Assembly (NCBI GenBank): GCA_027493405.1
Contig: JAOSKV010000002.1
Location: forward strand, 124,001 to 188,000
Direction of reading: 5' to 3'
DNA: 64,000 nucleotides
DNA from: FEB-22 sp003105195
GTDB taxonomy: Bacteria; Pseudomonadota; Alphaproteobacteria; Rhizobiales; Xanthobacteraceae
Under the pieces are notes generated by a model that was not told where the DNA came from, made no database searches, and saw nothing but the letters and a program-made list of their open reading frames with translations. Numbering within the stretch: position 1 is the stretch's first letter; each line of letters begins with the position of its first letter. The position numbers and the translations under genes are program-made. Of the stretch, positions 53,995 to 62,650 are shown one piece after another.

Positions 53995-55824
53995 CTAATA
54001 GACCCTCGCCTTCGGCTCGATGTAGGAGATCTCGTTCGTCAGCGTGTAGGTGTGCACCGGGCGGTAATCGATCGTCACCTTGCCGGTCGCGTCGTCGAAC
54101 CAGGCGAGCGTGTGCTTCATCCAGTTCTTGTCGTCGCGCTCGGGGAAGTCCTCGCGGGCATGCGCGCCGCGGCTCTCGGTGCGGTTCTGCGCCGAGTCCA
54201 TGGTGACGACCGCCTGGGCGATCAGATTGTCGAACTCGAGCGTCTCGACCAGGTCGGAATTCCAGGTGAGCGAGCGATCGGTGACGCCGATGTCGGGAAG
54301 CCCCGCGAACACCTCGTGGATCCGCCTGTGGCCCTCGTCCAGCACCTCCCCGGTGCGGAACACGGCGCAGTTCGCCTGCATCACCTTCTGCATCTCCAGC
54401 CGCATCTCGGCGGTGGGCGTGCCGCCGCTCGCGTGGCGGAAGCGGTCGAGACGCGCGAGCGCCCGGTCGGCCGAGTCCTTCGGCAGCTCGGCCTGCCGCT
54501 CGCCCGCGGTGACGACCTCGACACAGCGCCTGGCGGCGGCCCGGCCGAACACCACGAGGTCGATCAGCGAGTTGGAGCCGAGGCGGTTGGCGCCGTGCAC
54601 CGAGACGCAGGCGGCCTCGCCGACCGCCATCAGGCCCGGCACCACATGGTCCGGGTTGCCGTCCTTCTTGCTCAGCACCTCGCCATGATAGTTCGTCGGG
54701 ATGCCGCCCATGTTGTAGTGCACGGTCGGCAGCACCGGGATCGGCTCGCGGGTGACGTCGACCCCCGAGAAGATGCGCGCGCTCTCCGAGATGCCGGGCA
54801 GGCGCTCGTGCAGCACCGCCGGGTCGAGATGGTCGAGGTGCAGATAGATGTGGTCCCGGTTCTTGCCGACGCCGCGGCCCTCGCGGATCTCGATCGTCAT
54901 GGAGCGCGAGACGACGTCGCGCGAGGCGAGGTCCTTGGCGGAGGGCGCGTAGCGCTCCATGAAGCGCTCGCCCTCGGAATTGACCAGGTAGCCGCCCTCG
55001 CCGCGCGCGCCCTCGGTGATCAGGCAGCCCGCGCCGTAGATGCCGGTCGGGTGGAACTGGACGAACTCCATGTCCTGCAGGGGCAGCCCGGCGCGCAGCA
55101 CCATGCCGTTGCCGTCGCCCGTGCAGGTGTGCGCCGAGGTGCAGGAGAAATAGGTGCGCCCGTAGCCGCCGGTCGCGAGCACCGTCATCTGCGCGCGGAA
55201 GCGATGGATGGTGCCGTCGTCGAGCCGGAGCGCCACCACGCCGCAGCAGCGGCCGTCCTCGTCCATGATCAGGTCGATGGCGAAATACTCGATGAAGAAC
55301 TCGGCGGCGTGGCGCACCGCCTGCCCGTACATGGTGTGCAGCATGGCGTGGCCGGTGCGGTCGGCGGCCGCGCAGGTGCGCTGCGCCGTGCCCTTGCCGA
55401 AGTGGGTCGTCATGCCGCCGAAGGGACGCTGGTAGATCTTGCCCTCCTCGGTGCGCGAGAAGGGCACGCCCCAGTGCTCGAGCTCGTAGACCGCGGCGGG
55501 CGCGTTGCGGCAGAGATACTCGATCGCGTCCTGGTCGCCGAGCCAGTCCGATCCCTTGACGGTGTCGTACATGTGCCAGCGCCAGTCGTCCTCGCCCATG
55601 TTGCCGAGCGCGGCCGAGATGCCGCCCTGCGCCGCCACCGTGTGCGAGCGGGTCGGGAACACCTTGGTGATGCAGGCGGTGCGCAGCCCGGCCTCGCAGC
55701 AGCCGACCACCGCGCGCAGGCCCGCGCCGCCGGCGCCGACCACCACCACGTCGTAGCTGTGGTCCTCGATCGGGTAGGCCCGGCCGTTCACGGCGGGAGC
55801 GCCATTGTTGGTCGCCATGGTCAC
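53995..55824 (-). CDS. sdhA: Succinate dehydrogenase flavoprotein subunit
   Basis: 609 residues. FAD site YDVVVVGAGGAGLRAVVGCCEAG, the His that carries covalent FAD in FPTRSHTVAAQGGISA, PFGGMTTHFGKG and the substrate region HPTGIYGAGCLITEGARGEGGYLVN. C-terminal EYxPV-like DYRPVHTYTLTNEISYIEPKARVY is standard. Start at 55824 (MTMATNNGAP; Met 3 is an alternative) overlaps the sdhD stop by 4 bp. Confidence 0.97.
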   Translation of the reverse strand: MTMATNNGAPAVNGRAYPIEDHSYDVVVVGAGGAGLRAVVGCCEAGLRTACITKVFPTRSHTVAAQGGISAALGNMGEDDWRWHMYDTVKGSDWLGDQDAIEYLCRNAPAAVYELEHWGVPFSRTEEGKIYQRPFGGMTTHFGKGTAQRTCAAADRTGHAMLHTMYGQAVRHAAEFFIEYFAIDLIMDEDGRCCGVVALRLDDGTIHRFRAQMTVLATGGYGRTYFSCTSAHTCTGDGNGMVLRAGLPLQDMEFVQFHPTGIYGAGCLITEGARGEGGYLVNSEGERFMERYAPSAKDLASRDVVSRSMTIEIREGRGVGKNRDHIYLHLDHLDPAVLHERLPGISESARIFSGVDVTREPIPVLPTVHYNMGGIPTNYHGEVLSKKDGNPDHVVPGLMAVGEAACVSVHGANRLGSNSLIDLVVFGRAAARRCVEVVTAGERQAELPKDSADRALARLDRFRHASGGTPTAEMRLEMQKVMQANCAVFRTGEVLDEGHRRIHEVFAGLPDIGVTDRSLTWNSDLVETLEFDNLIAQAVVTMDSAQNRTESRGAHAREDFPERDDKNWMKHTLAWFDDATGKVTIDYRPVHTYTLTNEISYIEPKARVY

Positions 55825-56204
55825 ACTCCGAAGGAGATCTTGAGGATGGCCCAGACTCCGGCGAGGCCGGCCGCCGCCGCGAAGAAGACGTTGGCGATCA
55901 GGAGCGCGAGCTTGAGCCCCTCGTCGTGGACGTAGTCCTCGATGATCACCTGCATGCCGAGCTTCATGTGATAGGCGCCCGTGAGGACGAACAGGAGCAT
56001 CACGATCGCGACCAGCGGCGAGCCGAGGATCTGCAGGGTCGCGGCATGGTTGCGGCCGAGGAGCGACAGCAGGATCACGATGAAGCCGATCACGAGCGGC
56101 ACCAGTGCGACCGCGGTCAGCCGCTCGTGCCAGAAATGGGTGGTGCCGGAGCGCGCGGCGCCGAGGCCGCGGACCCGCGCACGCGGGGTGCGCATGTCCT
56201 TCAT
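55821..56204 (-). CDS. sdhD: Succinate dehydrogenase membrane anchor subunit (SdhD)
   Basis: 127 residues with three TM helices: FWHERLTAVALVPLVIGFIVILLSLLG, SPLVAIVMLLFVLTGAYHMKLGMQVIIEDYVHDEG (heme-ligand His and the conserved EDYVHDEG) and ALLIANVFFAAAAGLAGVWAIL. The N-terminal RTPRARVRGLGAARSGTTHFWHERLTAVA is the alphaproteobacterial SdhD signature. It overlaps sdhC and sdhA by 4 bp on each side. Confidence 0.95.
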   Translation of the reverse strand: MKDMRTPRARVRGLGAARSGTTHFWHERLTAVALVPLVIGFIVILLSLLGRNHAATLQILGSPLVAIVMLLFVLTGAYHMKLGMQVIIEDYVHDEGLKLALLIANVFFAAAAGLAGVWAILKISFGV

Positions 56205-56611
56205 CGCGCGCCTCCCATCACCATGTAGCCGACGGTCCAGAGCACGAAGGTGATCCCGATCGAGCCGATCAGGCCCATGCGGGCGAGCCATTCGCGCTCG
56301 CTCGCGCCGAAGCCGTAGCCGACGTCCCAGATCAGGTGACGGATGCCGCCGAGCATGTGGTGGACCAGCGCCCAGGTGTAGCCGAACAGGACCAGCCGCC
56401 CGATGAAGGTTCCCATGAACCATTGCACCTGGGCGAAGGCGTTGGGGCCCGAGGCGGCCGCGATCAGCCACCAGAGCAGCAGCAGCGTGCCGAAATAGAG
56501 CGCCGCCCCCGTGATCCGGTGCACGATGGACATCATCATGGTCAGGATCGGGCGGAAGATGCTCAGGTGCGGGGAGATCGGGCGCGCGGATGGGGCCCTG
56601 GTGTCGGCCAT
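56201..56611 (-). CDS. sdhC: Succinate dehydrogenase cytochrome b556 subunit (SdhC)
   Basis: 136 residues. RPISPHLSIFRPILTMMMSIVHRITGAALYFG is the family's conserved opening with the quinone-site Ser/Arg, and LVHHMLGGIRHLIWDVGYG carries the heme-axial His. Three TM helices. First gene of sdhCDAB, at 56611, with a candidate promoter and a palindrome upstream facing the divergent LysR gene. Confidence 0.96.
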   Translation of the reverse strand: MADTRAPSARPISPHLSIFRPILTMMMSIVHRITGAALYFGTLLLLWWLIAAASGPNAFAQVQWFMGTFIGRLVLFGYTWALVHHMLGGIRHLIWDVGYGFGASEREWLARMGLIGSIGITFVLWTVGYMVMGGAR

Positions 56612-56761
56612 CTTGGATCCTCGTGTCCCCGGTGGGCGCCGCCGCCGGTCGGATGAATGGGTGTCCCGCCCGGGATGTGCCGCCGCGGGATGTCCCGCCG
56701 CGGCGGGTGGCCGCAAAGCTAGCACCGCGGAGGCCGATTTCGGCGGCTTCTCCGCGGCGAC

Positions 56762-56804
56762 TTCGCCTGAGGCGAAACATGCGGTAAGAAATCGTCGATC
56801 ACAA
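56762..56804 (-). promoter_or_regulatory. Candidate sdhC promoter with TTCGCCTGAGGCGAA palindrome
   Basis: On the minus strand TTGTGA (-35, 56799-56804), 17 bases, CATGTT (-10, 56776-56781). The palindrome TTCGCC-TGA-GGCGAA (56762-56776) covers the expected start of transcription, the place for a repressor site. It also lies 76 bp upstream of the divergent lysR start. Confidence 0.38.
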
Positions 56805-56851
56805 TCAGGAAATCGCGTAGCCTGGCTTCACGAAATACGAAGGGATAGCCT

Positions 56852-57761
56852 GTGCGCTTCGACCTCGCCGATCTCAGCCTGTTCCGCCACGTCGTGGAGG
56901 CTGGCAGCATCACGCGCGGCGCCGAACGGGCGCATCTGGCGCTCGCCGCCGCCTCGACCCGCATCCGCCAGATGGAGGAGGCGATCGGGGCCGCGCTGCT
57001 GGTGCGCGGCCGCCAGGGGGTGACGCCCACCCAGGCGGGGCGCACGCTCCTGCAGCACGCGCGTACCATCCTGCGCCAGGCCGAGCGGCTGCGCGAGGAC
57101 CTCGGCGCCTATGCGGGCGGGCTCGCGGGACAGATCCGGGTGCTCTCCAACACCAATGCGCTCACCGAATTCCTGCCCGAGGCGCTGAGCTCCTTCCTGA
57201 TCGGCCATCCCCAGGTCAGCGTCGACCTAGGAAGAGCGGCTCTCCGACGAGATCGTCGGCCTGATCGCCGAGGGCGTGGCGGATCTCGGCATCGTGGCCG
57301 GCACCGTCGATGCCGGCGACCTCGAGACGTTTCCGTTCCGGCGCGACCGCTTCGTGCTGGTGGTGGCGCGCGACCATCCGCTCGCCGGGCGCAGCCGGGC
57401 CGGCTTCGCGCAGGTGCTCGACCAGGATTTCGTCGGCCTCGACCGGGCGAGCGCGCTGCAGCGCTTCCTCGCCGACAAGGCCGCGCGCATCGGCCGGCCG
57501 CTGCGGCTGCGCGTGCAGCTGCGCAGCTTCGACGCGGTCTGCCGGCTGGTCGAGCGCAATGTCGGCATCGGCATCGTCCCCGAGACCACCGCCAGCCGCG
57601 CCGCCCGCAGCATGGACATCGCGGCGGTCGACCTCACGGATCCGTGGGCGGTGCGCGATCTCACGATCTGCGTGCGGCGCCTCGACGAGCTGCCGCCCTA
57701 TGCGCGCGAGTTCGTGCGCCACCTGCGGATCGACCCGGACGCGATATCGGACGCCGGATAG
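56852..57761 (+). CDS. LysR-family transcriptional regulator, frameshifted
   Basis: GTG 56852 start (VRFDLADLSLFRHVVEAGSITRGAERAHLALAAASTRIRQMEEAIGAALLVR), a clear LysR winged HTH in residues 5-60. The effector domain starts IRVLSNTNALTEFLPEALSSFLIGHPQVSVDL; at 57229 the frame shifts by one base (CCTAGGAAGAG for an expected GAC CTx GAA GAG) and the domain continues in frame +1 (ERLSDEIVGLIAEGVADLGIVAGTVDAGDLETFPFRRDRFVLVVARDHPLAGR) to 57761. A sequencing insertion is likely. The repaired protein has about 303 residues, the family norm. It is divergent from sdhCDAB and may or may not regulate it. Confidence 0.87.
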
Positions 57762-57885
57762 GGCAGTTCGCCCGACCCGGCCCGCGGAACATGCGACCCC
57801 GAAGCTGTTTATCTTTCGAGGGAGAGCCCTTACGGTTCCATGTTCCGCCCGATCGCGCGCGATCGGACACCCCCGGGAGACGATC

Positions 57886-58404
57886 ATGAATCACATCGCT
57901 GTGTTGGCCGCCGGCTGTCTCGCAGCCGCGGTGGCGCTCGGCCCCGCCACGGCGGCCGCCCAGACCGCGAAGGCCGCGATCAAGGACGCGCAGGGCAAGG
58001 ACGTCGGCAGCGCCGAGCTGACGCAGACGCCGGCCGGCGTGCTGCTCAAGGTCTCGCTCAAGGGCCTGCCGCCGGGCGAGCATGCCTTCCACGTGCACGC
58101 GGTCGGCAAGTGCGAGCCGCCCTTCACCTCGGCGGGCGGCCACTTCAATCCGGGCGGCAAGAAGCACGGGCTTCACGTGGCCGAGGGGCCGCACGCGGGC
58201 GACATGCCGAACCTGCACATCCCGGCCGGGGGCGCGCTCGAGGCGCAGGTGCTCAACACCATGATCACGCTGGAAAAGGGCAAGCCGAACTCGGTGTTCC
58301 ATGCCGACGGCACCGCGCTCGTCATCCACGCGGGCGTGGACGACTACAAGAGCGACCCGGCCGGCAATGCCGGCGGCCGCATCGCCTGCGGGGTGATCCA
58401 GTAG
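57886..58404 (+). CDS. sodC: Superoxide dismutase [Cu-Zn], periplasmic
   Basis: 172 residues. Signal peptide MNHIAVLAAGCLAAAVALGPATAAAQ, then the SodC beta barrel. Copper/zinc ligands are FHVHAVGKC (His pair), GGHFNPGGKKHGLH, HAGDMPNLHI (His and Asp) and ALVIHAGVDDYKSDP. Both structural cysteines (GKCEPPF and IACGVIQ) are present. It removes superoxide in the periplasm. The start at 57886 follows CGGGAGA. Confidence 0.96.
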   Translation: MNHIAVLAAGCLAAAVALGPATAAAQTAKAAIKDAQGKDVGSAELTQTPAGVLLKVSLKGLPPGEHAFHVHAVGKCEPPFTSAGGHFNPGGKKHGLHVAEGPHAGDMPNLHIPAGGALEAQVLNTMITLEKGKPNSVFHADGTALVIHAGVDDYKSDPAGNAGGRIACGVIQ

Positions 58405-58454
58405 GGCGGGTAAGATCGCGTGTGGCCACCCGCGGTGACCATCCGGGCGATCCT

Positions 58455-58483
58455 GCCCACGCGTCTTGCGTCCGCGTGGGCAC
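58455..58483. terminator. Hairpin between convergent genes
   Basis: A perfect 10-bp inverted repeat TGCCCACGCG / CGCGTGGGCA with a nine-base loop, between the convergent sodC and isochorismatase-like genes. No T tract; a half copy of the CGTCATCCCGG repeat (GCCCGGGATGACG) follows at 58523-58535. Confidence 0.4.
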
Positions 58484-58541
58484 TGCGCGCGTGACGTCGG
58501 AGCGCGGTACGATTCTCGCTTGCCCGGGATGACGACGGCGG

Positions 58542-59147
58542 TCACCGACTTCTTCCCGCCCGCATCGCCTTGACGGCCCGGGCGACCAGCGCGCCCTGGA
58601 GGAGCGCGGCGGTGTCGGTCACGGTCGCGTATTCGCGGTGCATGACGGCGAGCGAGAGCTGGTGCACGTCCTCGGCGCTCCAGACGCGGCCCGTCAGGTC
58701 GCGGACATCGACGGCCCAGCAGGCATCGGCGGCGACGAAGACGCGGTAGCCGAGATTGCCGGCGTGGCGCACGGTGGCCTCGACCGAGTTGTGGGTGAGC
58801 ACGCCGCAGACCGCGAGCGTCGTGGCGCCGCGTTGCGTGAGCATCTCCTCGAGCGCGGTGCCGACGAAGGCCGAGTTGGCGGTCTTGCCGACGACCGCCT
58901 CGCCGTCCCGCGGCAGCGCCGCGGGCTTGAAGGCATGGCCGGGGGTCCCGGGCCGATAGGGCGAGCGCGGCGCGACCGAATCGTGGCGCACGTGCACCAG
59001 CGGCATCGCGGCCTCGCGCCAGGCCGCGATCAGCGCCGCGATCTTCGTCTCGGCGTCCGGATTGTTGCGCGGGCCCCAGGCCGGATCGTCGATCGCCATC
59101 TGCACGTCGACGACCATCAGCACCGTATCGGACGGGAGCCTCGGCAT
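58542..59147 (-). CDS. Isochorismatase-family cysteine hydrolase
   Basis: 201 residues. The catalytic triad of the family is visible: Asp14 (LMVVDVQMAI), Lys88 (VVGKTANSAF) and Cys114 (AVCGVLTHNSVEATVRHAGNLGYRVFVAADAC). The SVEAT and cis-peptide GVLTHN regions are typical of the nicotinamidase/YcaC-like clade. It hydrolyses an amide, carbamate or ester; the substrate is not predictable. It stands between sodC and the hydratase gene without obvious operon partners (gap of 43 bp to the latter). Confidence 0.9.
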   Translation of the reverse strand: MPRLPSDTVLMVVDVQMAIDDPAWGPRNNPDAETKIAALIAAWREAAMPLVHVRHDSVAPRSPYRPGTPGHAFKPAALPRDGEAVVGKTANSAFVGTALEEMLTQRGATTLAVCGVLTHNSVEATVRHAGNLGYRVFVAADACWAVDVRDLTGRVWSAEDVHQLSLAVMHREYATVTDTAALLQGALVARAVKAMRAGRSR

Positions 59148-59190
59148 CCTGCAGCCATGCCCTCTTCGAGCGCGCCATCCGAGGAATCGG

Positions 59191-60240
59191 TCAGCGCGGA
59201 ATCAGCACCCAGTAGTCGAGGTCGAGGATCACGGCGGGGTCGTCGGCCTCGCCGCTCCTGAGCGGGAACTCGCGGCAGGGCTGGTCCTTGGTCGCGACCG
59301 TGCGCAGGCGCAGCGCGCCGAGGTCGCGGCGTCCCGACAGCTCGGCCCGGGCGAGCACCTCGGACCAGGCGAACACGGTGTCGCCGGCGAACAGCGGCGC
59401 GACGTGGCGCCCGCCGTTGATGGCGGCGATCCGGAAGGCGTTGGCGAGGCCGTTGAAGGAGAGCGCGCGGGCGAGCGAGATCACGTGCCCGCCATAGACC
59501 AGGCGGCGGCCGAAGCGGCCCTGGCTTTCGCTGAACTGGTTGAAGTGGACCCGCGCCGTGTTCTGGTAGAGCCGGGTCGCGATCTGGTGCTCGGCCTCCT
59601 CGACCGTCATGCCGTCGACGTGGTCGATCCGCTCGCCGACCGCGTAGTCGCCGTAGCGATGCGGGCTGCCCGCCAGCGCGAAGTCGTAGGCCCCGGTGTC
59701 GATCGGCGGGCAGGCCGCGCCGAGTGCGTCCGGCGCGACCGCCTCGGGCAGGGCGGGCGCGGCGGCTTCCGGCGCGGGCGCCGCCTCGTCGCGCTTGCGC
59801 ACCATCACCCAGCGCACATAGTCGAGCACCCGGGTGCCGTCCTGCCGGAAGCCAGTCGAGCGCACATGGACCACGCCGGACTTGCGGTTGGAGGTCTCGC
59901 GCAGGCCGATCACCTCGGAGACGGCATTGAGCGTGTCGCCCGGATAGACCGGGCCGAGGAAGCGGCAGTCCGCATAGCCGAGATTGGCGACGGCGTTGAG
60001 CGAGATGTCGGGCACCGTCTTGCCGAACACCACGTGAAACACCAGGAGGTCGTCCACCGGCGCGCGGGGAAAGCCGATCGCCGCCGCGAAGGCGTCGGAC
60101 GACTGCACCGCGAAGCGGGCTCCGAACAGGCCATTGTAGAGCGCGACGTCGCCGGCCGTGACGGTGCGCGGCGTCGCGTGGCGGATCTCTTGGCCGATCC
60201 GGAAGTCCTCGAAGAAATTGCCGGCGCTGGTCTTGGTCAT
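59191..60240 (-). CDS. mch: Mesaconyl-CoA hydratase (tandem MaoC-domain)
   Basis: 349 residues with two hotdog folds. FFEDFRIGQEIRHATPRTVTAGDVALYNGLFGARFAVQSSDAFA and LLVFHVVFGKTVPDISLNAVANLGYADCRF form the first half; IDHVDGMTVEEAEHQIATRLYQNTARVHFNQFSESQGRFGRRLVYGGHVISLARALSFNGLANAF the second. This combination matches the mesaconyl-CoA hydratases of the ethylmalonyl-CoA and related pathways as I know them. It hydrates mesaconyl-CoA to beta-methylmalyl-CoA. No other ethylmalonyl-CoA gene is adjacent. Symbols mch and mcd are both used. Confidence 0.82.
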   Translation of the reverse strand: MTKTSAGNFFEDFRIGQEIRHATPRTVTAGDVALYNGLFGARFAVQSSDAFAAAIGFPRAPVDDLLVFHVVFGKTVPDISLNAVANLGYADCRFLGPVYPGDTLNAVSEVIGLRETSNRKSGVVHVRSTGFRQDGTRVLDYVRWVMVRKRDEAAPAPEAAAPALPEAVAPDALGAACPPIDTGAYDFALAGSPHRYGDYAVGERIDHVDGMTVEEAEHQIATRLYQNTARVHFNQFSESQGRFGRRLVYGGHVISLARALSFNGLANAFRIAAINGGRHVAPLFAGDTVFAWSEVLARAELSGRRDLGALRLRTVATKDQPCREFPLRSGEADDPAVILDLDYWVLIPR

Positions 60241-60329
60241 GGCGGCTCCCGTGCCGGGTCCAGGTATCCGGCAGGCGGCCACGAGGCAAGCGCGCACGCG
60301 GCCGTGACGGCCGCGATCGGGAGCCGCGC

Positions 60330-60536
60330 TCAGCCGGGCTGGGGCGAGAGCGAGAGGCGGTCCTCGGAGGGCCCTTGCACCGGCCGCGGGCCGATGAAGC
60401 CGTAGAGGGTCGCCACGATCAGCAGCGCGCAGGCGACCGGCACGGAAGTCCAGGCAAGGGCGCCGGTGGCGAGCCCCGCGATCACCGCGTTGGCGGCGAA
60501 ACCGAGGGCGAGGCTGGACAGCACGATCTTGAGCAT
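60330..60536 (-). CDS. Small membrane protein, 68 residues
   Basis: MLKIVLSSLALGFAANAVIAGLATGALAWTSVPVACALLIVATLYGFIGPRPVQGPSEDRLSLSPQPG: two hydrophobic segments (about residues 3-25 and 31-50) and a polar tail. No known domain. It lies 89 bp beyond the mesaconyl-CoA hydratase start, on the same strand, and diverges from leuB. Confidence 0.6.
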   Translation of the reverse strand: MLKIVLSSLALGFAANAVIAGLATGALAWTSVPVACALLIVATLYGFIGPRPVQGPSEDRLSLSPQPG

Positions 60537-60658
60537 GGCGAAAGTCCCTGACCCGGTCCTGCCCTTGGTCGCGCGGCCCCGGCGCGGGGTTCATCGCCTT
60601 GCCATTCGGGGTCGCGGCCTTTAGCAAGGCCCCGACCCAACGACGCGAGGCGACCCAG

Positions 60659-61771
60659 ATGGCGACCATGAAGCTCCTTCTCCTTCCGGGCGACGGCATC
60701 GGGCCCGAGGTCATGGCCGAGGTGAAGAAGCTGATCGCCTGGATGAACCGGCGCGGCATGGGACGCTACGAGACCGAGGAGGGGCTGGTCGGCGGCTGCG
60801 CCTACGACGCGCACCAGGTCGCGATCACGGACGCCACCATGGAGAGCGCCAAGGCGGCCGACGCCGTGATCTTCGGCGCCGTCGGCGGGCCGAAGTGGGA
60901 CAAGGTGCCCTACGAGGTGCGCCCCGAGGCCGGCCTCCTGCGCCTGCGCAAGGATCTCGGCCTGTTCGCCAATATCCGGCCCGCGATCTGCTATCCGGCG
61001 CTCGCCGAGTCCTCGAGCCTCAAGCGCGAGGTCGTCGACGGGCTCGACATCATCATCCTGCGCGAGCTGACGGGCGGGGTCTATTTCGGCGAGCCGAAGA
61101 CCATCACGGATCTCGGCAACGGCCAGAAGCGCGCCGTCGACACCCAGGTCTACGACACCTACGAGATCGAGCGCATCGGCCGCGTCGCCTTCGAGCTCGC
61201 GCGCAAGCGGCGCAACAAGGTGACCTCGATGGAGAAGCGCAACGTCATGAAGACGGGCGTGCTCTGGCACGAGGTGATCGAGGCCGTGCACGCGCGAGAG
61301 TTCGCGGACGTGACGCTCGAGCACATGCTGGCCGACGCGGGCGGCATGCAGCTGGTGCGCTGGCCGAAGCAGTTCGACGTGATCGTCACCGACAACCTGT
61401 TCGGCGACATGCTGTCCGACGTCGCCGCCATGCTGACGGGCTCGCTCGGCATGCTGCCCTCCGCCTCGCTCGGCGAGGTCGACCCGAAAACGAAGAAGCG
61501 CCGCGCGCTCTACGAGCCGGTGCACGGCTCGGCCCCCGACATCGCGGGCAAGGGCCTCGCCAACCCGATCGCCATGATCGCCTCCTTCGCGATGGCGCTG
61601 CGCTATTCCTTCGGCATGCTCAAGGAGGCGGACCTGATCGACCAGGCGATCGCCGCCGCGCTCGCCAAGGGCCTGCGCACCGCCGACATCGCGTCGCCGG
61701 GCGCCACCGTGGTCGGCACCGCCCAGATGGGCGACGCCATCATCGCCGAGATGGAGACGCTGGCGGGGTAG
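60659..61771 (+). CDS. leuB: 3-isopropylmalate dehydrogenase
   Basis: 370 residues. It oxidises 3-isopropylmalate to 4-methyl-2-oxopentanoate in leucine synthesis. KLLLLPGDGIGPEVMAEV begins the fold; AVGGPKWD, RELTGGVYFGEPK, DNLFGDMLSDVAAMLTGSLGMLPSASLG and ALYEPVHGSAPDIAGKGLANPIAMI are canonical Mg-isopropylmalate and NAD sites. Start ATG 60659 (MATMKLLLLPGDG), with GAGG about nine bases upstream. The repeat at 61780 follows 8 bp after its stop. Confidence 0.97.
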   Translation: MATMKLLLLPGDGIGPEVMAEVKKLIAWMNRRGMGRYETEEGLVGGCAYDAHQVAITDATMESAKAADAVIFGAVGGPKWDKVPYEVRPEAGLLRLRKDLGLFANIRPAICYPALAESSSLKREVVDGLDIIILRELTGGVYFGEPKTITDLGNGQKRAVDTQVYDTYEIERIGRVAFELARKRRNKVTSMEKRNVMKTGVLWHEVIEAVHAREFADVTLEHMLADAGGMQLVRWPKQFDVIVTDNLFGDMLSDVAAMLTGSLGMLPSASLGEVDPKTKKRRALYEPVHGSAPDIAGKGLANPIAMIASFAMALRYSFGMLKEADLIDQAIAAALAKGLRTADIASPGATVVGTAQMGDAIIAEMETLAG

Positions 61772-61779
61772 CGCGGCCC

Positions 61780-61901
61780 GTAGGGTGCAATAGCCGCGTC
61801 AGCGGCATATTGCACCGGCCTCGTCTCCCGAGCAGCCCTTTGGTGCAATACGGCGCACCCAAGTCGGCAAGCCCGACTTGGGTGCGCCTATTGCACCCTA
61901 C
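61780..61901. repeat. Nested palindromic intergenic repeat, copy 3
   Basis: GTAGGGTGCAATAG at the left, CTATTGCACCCTAC at the right, inner ATATTGCACC / GGTGCAATAC pair, and an extra inner pair CCCAAGTCGG / CCGACTTGGG. Same plan as copies 1 and 2. It fills the gap between convergent leuB and the FkbM methyltransferase gene, whose TAG stop codon is the end of the repeat. Confidence 0.88.
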
Positions 61902-62623
61902 TTCTCGAACACGAGGTCGGGGCCGAACTCGGCGGTGAGGTGCCAGCCGTGGCCTTGCATCGTGGCGATCACGGTGTCGCGGTGGTCCCAGGACTCGATC
62001 TGGGCGATGCCGCGGTTGTCGTGCAGCAAGCCGGGCATGCCGGCGAGCGCCTCCGGCTCGTGGAACTCGACGTCGAGCTTGAGCGCCAGCGTTTCGCCGG
62101 CGAGTGACAACAGGTCGTCGAAGCGCGCGACCTCGACCTCGTAGCCTTCGTCACCTGCGGCGGCGAGGCGCGAGGCGCCGGTGTTGCTTTCGGGGCCCGG
62201 CACGAGGCGCAGGCGGCCCGGGGAGTCGCCCAGCGCGATCTCGCGCAGGTCGACCCGATCGGTAAGGTCGTTCACCAGGAGGTTGGCGCGCAAATGGACC
62301 GCGTTGCGCCGGTCGGGCTCGAAGGCGACCGCGCGCGGCACGAGACCGCGCTTCAGAAGAATGCAGGTGTAGAGGCCCGCATTGGCGCCGATGTCGAGGA
62401 ACACCGTGGGCCGCAGCCGCGCGCAGGCCGCGATCATATGGTCGAGCTGATCGAGGTCGTAGGTGCCGGCACTGATCTCGCGGCCGATGACGTTGGTGGC
62501 GCGCACCATGAAGCGCGCACCGAGATAATCCGCCATGAAGTAGCGGTCGCCGTGGACCAGGCGATCGAGCCGTTTCCAGAGGCTGCGCCGGAGCTTGCGG
62601 CGGAAACGGTTGGCCGTGGCCAT
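61898..62623 (-). CDS. FkbM-family methyltransferase
   Basis: 241 residues. TVFLDIGANAGLYTCILLKRG (SAM motif I), VAFEPDRRNAVHLRANLLVNDLTDRVDLREIALGD (motifs II/III) and LKLDVEFHEPEALAGMPGLL (VDVEGxE-like) are the FkbM hallmarks. The N-terminal part is basic (RFRRKLRRSLWKRLDRLV). FkbM enzymes O-methylate sugars or other small molecules; substrate unknown. The final codons GAG AAG are followed by TAG that comes from the palindromic repeat, so the original C-terminus could have been changed. Confidence 0.9.
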   Translation of the reverse strand: MATANRFRRKLRRSLWKRLDRLVHGDRYFMADYLGARFMVRATNVIGREISAGTYDLDQLDHMIAACARLRPTVFLDIGANAGLYTCILLKRGLVPRAVAFEPDRRNAVHLRANLLVNDLTDRVDLREIALGDSPGRLRLVPGPESNTGASRLAAAGDEGYEVEVARFDDLLSLAGETLALKLDVEFHEPEALAGMPGLLHDNRGIAQIESWDHRDTVIATMQGHGWHLTAEFGPDLVFEK

Positions 62624-62650
62624 GGGCAGCCGGCCGCGCCGGCCCTCGGC

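Noticed and set aside
57229..57232. Programmed frameshifting in lysR (and in recQ, typA, xerC)
   Set aside because: No slippery heptamer or downstream structure recognised, the families do not use frameshifting, and several breaks coincide with homopolymers.
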